This document shows, one piece after another, positions 23,675 through 26,855 of a stretch of DNA of 26,855 nucleotides. Location: the NCBI GenBank assembly GCA_040003255.1, contig JBDUCV010000031.1:1-26855 (forward strand), in the 5' to 3' direction. The translations under genes were made by a program, and so were the position numbers. The notes beneath the pieces were generated by a model. That model saw only the letters and a program-made list of their open reading frames with translations, searched no databases and had not been told where the DNA came from. Position 1 is the first letter of the stretch. Every line of letters begins with the position of its first letter. This DNA is from JBDUCV01 sp040003255. Its GTDB lineage: Bacteria; Actinomycetota; Actinomycetes; Mycobacteriales; Jatrophihabitantaceae.

Positions 23675-25077
23675 TGCACCCACCCCGGGTCGAAGCGCAG
23701 CAGGTCGTCCTGTGTTTCCCGGCGGACGACGACCGTGCTGACGCCTTCGCGCACGGCGACGACCGGCGGACGGGGCACGAAGTTGTAGTTGCTCGCCATG
23801 CTGCGGCAGTACGCACCGGTCGCGGCGACGGCAAGCAAATCGCCGGGACGCACGTCACCTGGCAGCCACAAGTCACGCACGATGATGTCGCCGCTCTCGC
23901 AGTGCTTGCCGACGATGCGGCTCGATCTGGGACTGGCGTCAGAGGCACGGTTCGCGAGCACGGCGGTGTAACGGGCGTCATAGAGCGCGGTGCGGATGTT
24001 GTCGCTCATCCCCCCATCGACCGAGACGTAGGACCGGATCACCCCGCCGTCGAGTACCACCTGTTTCACGGTGCCCACCTCGTACAGGGTGATCGCGCTC
24101 GGCCCGACGATGGCGCGTCCAGGCTCGACGGATATTCGCGGGATGGGCAGACCGACGGTCGCGCATTCGCGCTCGACGATGCCATGCAGCCGCTCGGCGA
24201 TCTGCTTGACCGATTCCGGATCGTCGCCTGCGACATAGGCGATGCCCAGCCCGCCGCCGAGGTCCATCTCGGCGATCTCGGCGCCGTGGCGATCGCGCAG
24301 CCGGGCAGCCAGCTCGACGACGCGGTGCGCAGCGACCTCGAATCCGGCGGTGTCGAAGATCTGCGAGCCGATATGCGAATGCAGCCCGCCGAGTACCAAG
24401 GTCGGAGCGGCGAGGACGGCGGCGGCAGCCTGCTCGGCCGATCCGTCGGCCAGCGAGAATCCGAACTTCTGGTCCTCGTGCGCGGTAGCGATGAACTCGT
24501 GGGTGTGCGCCTCGACGCCGACGGTGACCCGGACGAGCACCCGCTGCTGGATCCCGGCCTGACCGGCGACCCCGGCGAGCCGCTCGATCTCATCGAAGGA
24601 GTCCACGATGATCGTCCGTACCCGCGCGGCCACGGCGGCTTCCAGCTCGGCGACGCTCTTGTTGTTCCCGTGCAGCGCAAGCCGGTCCGCAGGAAATCTT
24701 GCGGCGAGGGCAACCGCCAGTTCACCGCCGGTGCACACGTCCAGGCCGAGGCCCTCATCGGCGATCCACCGGGCGACCGTGGTGCACAGAAATGCCTTTC
24801 CGGCGTAGTACACATCGCCGCGTTCGAACGCGGTGGCGTAGGCCCGTGCCCGGGCGCGCAGGTCGTCTTCGTCGAGCAGGAAGACGGGTGTGCCCCATCG
24901 CGCCGCAAGGTCGGTCACGGCGGCCCCGCCCACCGTCAGCACTCCGTTGATCCGGGTGGCCGACGACGGCCAGATCGCCGGGTCGAGCAGGTTGACGTCG
25001 GCCGGCACCGGCAACAGTGCCGGCTCGGCGAAGACGTCGGCGTGCCGCGGGCCGGCGGGGTGCGCCGACCTGCTCAC
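23671..25077 (-). CDS. lysA: Diaminopimelate decarboxylase
   Basis: LysA removes carbon dioxide from meso-diaminopimelate to give lysine. The 468-residue protein is a fold-III pyridoxal-phosphate enzyme. The cofactor lysine is K94 in VYYAGKAFLC. Other marks are HGNNKS, LHSHIGSQIFD, the phosphate-binding MDLGGGLGIAY, EPGRAIVG, and the catalytic-site GKHCESGD followed by ATGAYCRSMASNYN. The N-terminal 45 residues are longer than in E. coli but normal in actinobacteria. The GTG at 25077 overlaps the argS TGA (GTGA). The order argS-lysA-hom is the conserved actinobacterial arrangement. Confidence 0.97.
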   Translation of the reverse strand: MSRSAHPAGPRHADVFAEPALLPVPADVNLLDPAIWPSSATRINGVLTVGGAAVTDLAARWGTPVFLLDEDDLRARARAYATAFERGDVYYAGKAFLCTTVARWIADEGLGLDVCTGGELAVALAARFPADRLALHGNNKSVAELEAAVAARVRTIIVDSFDEIERLAGVAGQAGIQQRVLVRVTVGVEAHTHEFIATAHEDQKFGFSLADGSAEQAAAAVLAAPTLVLGGLHSHIGSQIFDTAGFEVAAHRVVELAARLRDRHGAEIAEMDLGGGLGIAYVAGDDPESVKQIAERLHGIVERECATVGLPIPRISVEPGRAIVGPSAITLYEVGTVKQVVLDGGVIRSYVSVDGGMSDNIRTALYDARYTAVLANRASDASPRSSRIVGKHCESGDIIVRDLWLPGDVRPGDLLAVAATGAYCRSMASNYNFVPRPPVVAVREGVSTVVVRRETQDDLLRFDPGWVQ

Positions 25078-26726
25078 ATCCGCTCCGGGGCGCTCACGCC
25101 GAGCAGGCCGAGCCCGTTCGCCAGCACCACCCGGGTGGCCTCGCTCAGCCAGAGTCGAGCATCGGTGAGCCGGGTCGCCGACTCGTCGCCGAGTGGCAAT
25201 ACCCGGCAGGAGTCGTAAAAGCGGTGGTAGATGCCGGCAAGGCTCTCGAGGTAATGCGCGACCCGATGCGGCGCGCGCAATTCCGCCGCCGAGGCCACGA
25301 TCCGCGGAAACTCACCCAGCGCGCCAAGCAGGTCGGTCTCGCGGTCGTGGGTGAGCAGGCCGAGATCGGGATCCGGCGAGCGGACGATGCCGAGCTCGGC
25401 CGCGTTGCGTTGCAGCGAGGCCAGCCGGGCATGCGCGTACTGCACGTAGAACACCGGGTTGTCGTTGGTGCGCTTGACGAGTAGATCCAGGTCGACGTCG
25501 AGCGTCGAATCCAGCGACGAACGTTCGAGCGCGTACCGCGCGGCGTCTACCCCCACCACGTCGACGAGATCCGCCATGGTGATCACGGTGCCGGCCCGCT
25601 TGCTCATCCGAACTGGGCGGCCGTCCTTCACCAGGCTCACCAGCTGGCCGATCAGCACCTCGACGGTGTCCGGATCGTCACCGAAGGCCGCCGCGGCCGC
25701 CTTCAATCGGGCGATGTAGCCGTGATGGTCGGCGCCGAGTAGGTAGAGACACAGGTCGAAACCCCGCGCCCGCTTGTCCTGGAAATAGGCGATGTCGGCA
25801 GCGATGTATGCGGGCTTTCCGTCGCTCTTGATCACCACCCGGTCCTTGTCGTCGCCGTACTCGGTGGAACGCAGCCACCAGGCACCCTCGGCGAAGTACA
25901 GCTGCCCAGACTCCTTGAGCAGCGCCACCACCTTGTCGACCGCGCCCGACTCGTGCAGCGAGTTCTCGTGGAAGTAGAGGTCGAAGTCGACGCCGAAGTC
26001 GTGCAAGGACTGCTTGACCTCGGCGAACATCAACTCGACGCCCTCGCGGCGGAACACCTCCTGCGCGTCGTCTCGGGGCAGCGTCGGCGTGTCGGGGTGT
26101 TCGGTGACGATCTGCGCCGCGATGTCGTCGATATAGGCGCCGCCGTAGCCGTCGGCCGGGGTGGGCTCACCCAGCGCGGCCGCGAGCAGCGAGCGGGCGA
26201 AGCGGTCGACCTGCGCGCCATGGTCGTTGAAGTAGTACTCGCGTGCAACGGACGCGCCGCTTGCCTCGAAGATCCGCGCGAGCGCGTCGCCGACCGCCGC
26301 CCAGCGGGTACCGCCGAGGTGTACGGGGCCGGTGGGATTGGCAGATACGAACTCGAGGTTCACCCGCCGCCCGGCCAGCTGCGGTCCATGCCCGTAGGAC
26401 GGTCCGGCCTTGACGATCCGACTGGCCAGTTCGCCCAGGGCGTCGGCGGCGAGCGTGATGTTCAAGAAGCCCGGGCCGGCGACATCGACTGCGGCGATGC
26501 CGAAGGTCTCGCGCAGCCGAGCGGCCACAGCCTCGGCGATCTCGCGCGGCGGGCGCCCCGCAGCCTTGGCCAGCCGCAATGCGACGTTGGTCGCGTAGTC
26601 GCCGTGGTCTCGATTCTTGGGACGTTCGACGACGACGTCTGCTAAAGGACTTGCCGCGAAGTCTCGCTGACCGACGCACGCGTCGACGGCCGCCCGGACG
26701 GCGGCGGACAGCTCGGCGGGACCCAT
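25074..26726 (-). CDS. argS: Arginyl-tRNA synthetase
   Basis: ArgS charges tRNA-Arg with arginine. The 550-residue class I enzyme has the N-terminal Arg-S domain (1-90), with RPKNRDHGDYATNVAL early. The HIGH-type signature appears as HLGG (136-139, after ANPTGPV). The KMSKS-type loop is R373-M-S-K-R377, a true KMSK-like motif that many arginyl enzymes lack. The C-terminal DALR anticodon domain ends in LGVSAPERM, the typical terminus. Start ATG 26726. It is the first gene of the amino-acid operon, and 108 bp separate it from a divergent gene, so its promoter must lie there. Confidence 0.97.
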   Translation of the reverse strand: MGPAELSAAVRAAVDACVGQRDFAASPLADVVVERPKNRDHGDYATNVALRLAKAAGRPPREIAEAVAARLRETFGIAAVDVAGPGFLNITLAADALGELASRIVKAGPSYGHGPQLAGRRVNLEFVSANPTGPVHLGGTRWAAVGDALARIFEASGASVAREYYFNDHGAQVDRFARSLLAAALGEPTPADGYGGAYIDDIAAQIVTEHPDTPTLPRDDAQEVFRREGVELMFAEVKQSLHDFGVDFDLYFHENSLHESGAVDKVVALLKESGQLYFAEGAWWLRSTEYGDDKDRVVIKSDGKPAYIAADIAYFQDKRARGFDLCLYLLGADHHGYIARLKAAAAAFGDDPDTVEVLIGQLVSLVKDGRPVRMSKRAGTVITMADLVDVVGVDAARYALERSSLDSTLDVDLDLLVKRTNDNPVFYVQYAHARLASLQRNAAELGIVRSPDPDLGLLTHDRETDLLGALGEFPRIVASAAELRAPHRVAHYLESLAGIYHRFYDSCRVLPLGDESATRLTDARLWLSEATRVVLANGLGLLGVSAPERM

Positions 26727-26834
26727 TAGGCCATGCTAGTGGCCGCTCAAGCGGCATTTCGGCGCACAGCCGGCGCCTCCCAACGGGGAACTACACTTGT
26801 CCGGTTCCCGCATCCTGCCCGCAGAAGGCGAGCC
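26727..26834. promoter_or_regulatory. Divergent promoter region between argS and the plus-strand gene
   Basis: This 108-bp spacer must serve both directions. TACACT (26792-26797) is a plausible plus-strand -10 element, with no good -35. A small palindrome GCCGCTCAAGCGGC (26742-26755) lies 16 bases upstream of the argS start. I cannot identify the argS promoter with confidence. Confidence 0.35.
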
Positions 26835-26855
26835 ATGGCTCAGCGCAAATCACCG
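26835..26855 (+). CDS. Start of a divergent gene, product unknown (cut by window edge)
   Basis: This is the only plus-strand gene. Seven codons are visible (MAQRKSP), preceded by an AGAAGG Shine-Dalgarno about seven bases upstream of the ATG. The basic N-terminus is all that can be seen, and no product can be assigned. Confidence 0.5.

Noticed and set aside
23533..25218. 561-codon plus-strand open frame opposite lysA
   Set aside because: It is antisense to lysA, spans the lysA/argS junction, and has low-complexity Arg/Asp/Gly composition with no recognisable domain. It is a shadow of high third-position G+C.

Overview
The window is high-G+C DNA from an actinobacterium. With one exception at the right edge, every gene is on the minus strand, so the biological reading order runs from high to low coordinates. 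From argS to atpD the order (argS, lysA, hom, thrC, thrB, rho, rpmE, prfA, prmC, tsaC/Sua5-type, wecA-type, atpI-like, atpB, atpE, atpF, atpH, atpA, atpG, atpD) matches the argS-to-atp chromosomal core of Mycobacterium tuberculosis as I know it. Subunit b (atpF) and delta (atpH) are separate genes, not the b-delta fusion of mycobacteria, so the host is probably an actinobacterium outside that group (Frankia-, Nakamurella- or Streptomyces-like). I cannot name a genus.

Right part (26,726 to 18,184): argS, lysA, hom, thrC and thrB form a tight operon for arginyl-tRNA charging and the aspartate-family amino acids, with overlaps or single-base gaps at every junction. Rho follows behind its own promoter and a roughly 260-nt structured leader. 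A divergent gene on the plus strand enters at the right edge and shows only its first seven codons.

Middle part (18,067 to 10,812): about 7.3 kb of accessory DNA sits between rho and rpmE, which are neighbours in M. tuberculosis. It holds a GH13 alpha-glucosidase, a lipoprotein sugar-binding protein and two MalF/MalG-type permeases, without an ATPase gene. A LacI-type operator lies just before the glucosidase, and a 19-bp inverted repeat separates the binding protein from the permeases. Then come three unrecognised single-pass membrane proteins. Two are clear paralogues with four conserved extracytoplasmic cysteines; the third is a shorter, divergent relative. This trio is the least explained part of the window.

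Left part (10,647 to 1): translation genes (ribosomal protein L31, release factor RF1, its methyltransferase PrmC, and a threonylcarbamoyl-AMP synthase for tRNA t6A) lead into a polyprenyl-phosphate sugar-1-phosphate transferase. The F1Fo ATP synthase operon follows, with two small accessory membrane genes (AtpI-like and AtpZ-like) ahead of subunit a. The beta subunit gene runs off the left edge.

I found no tRNA, rRNA, CRISPR array, insertion sequence or integrase gene.
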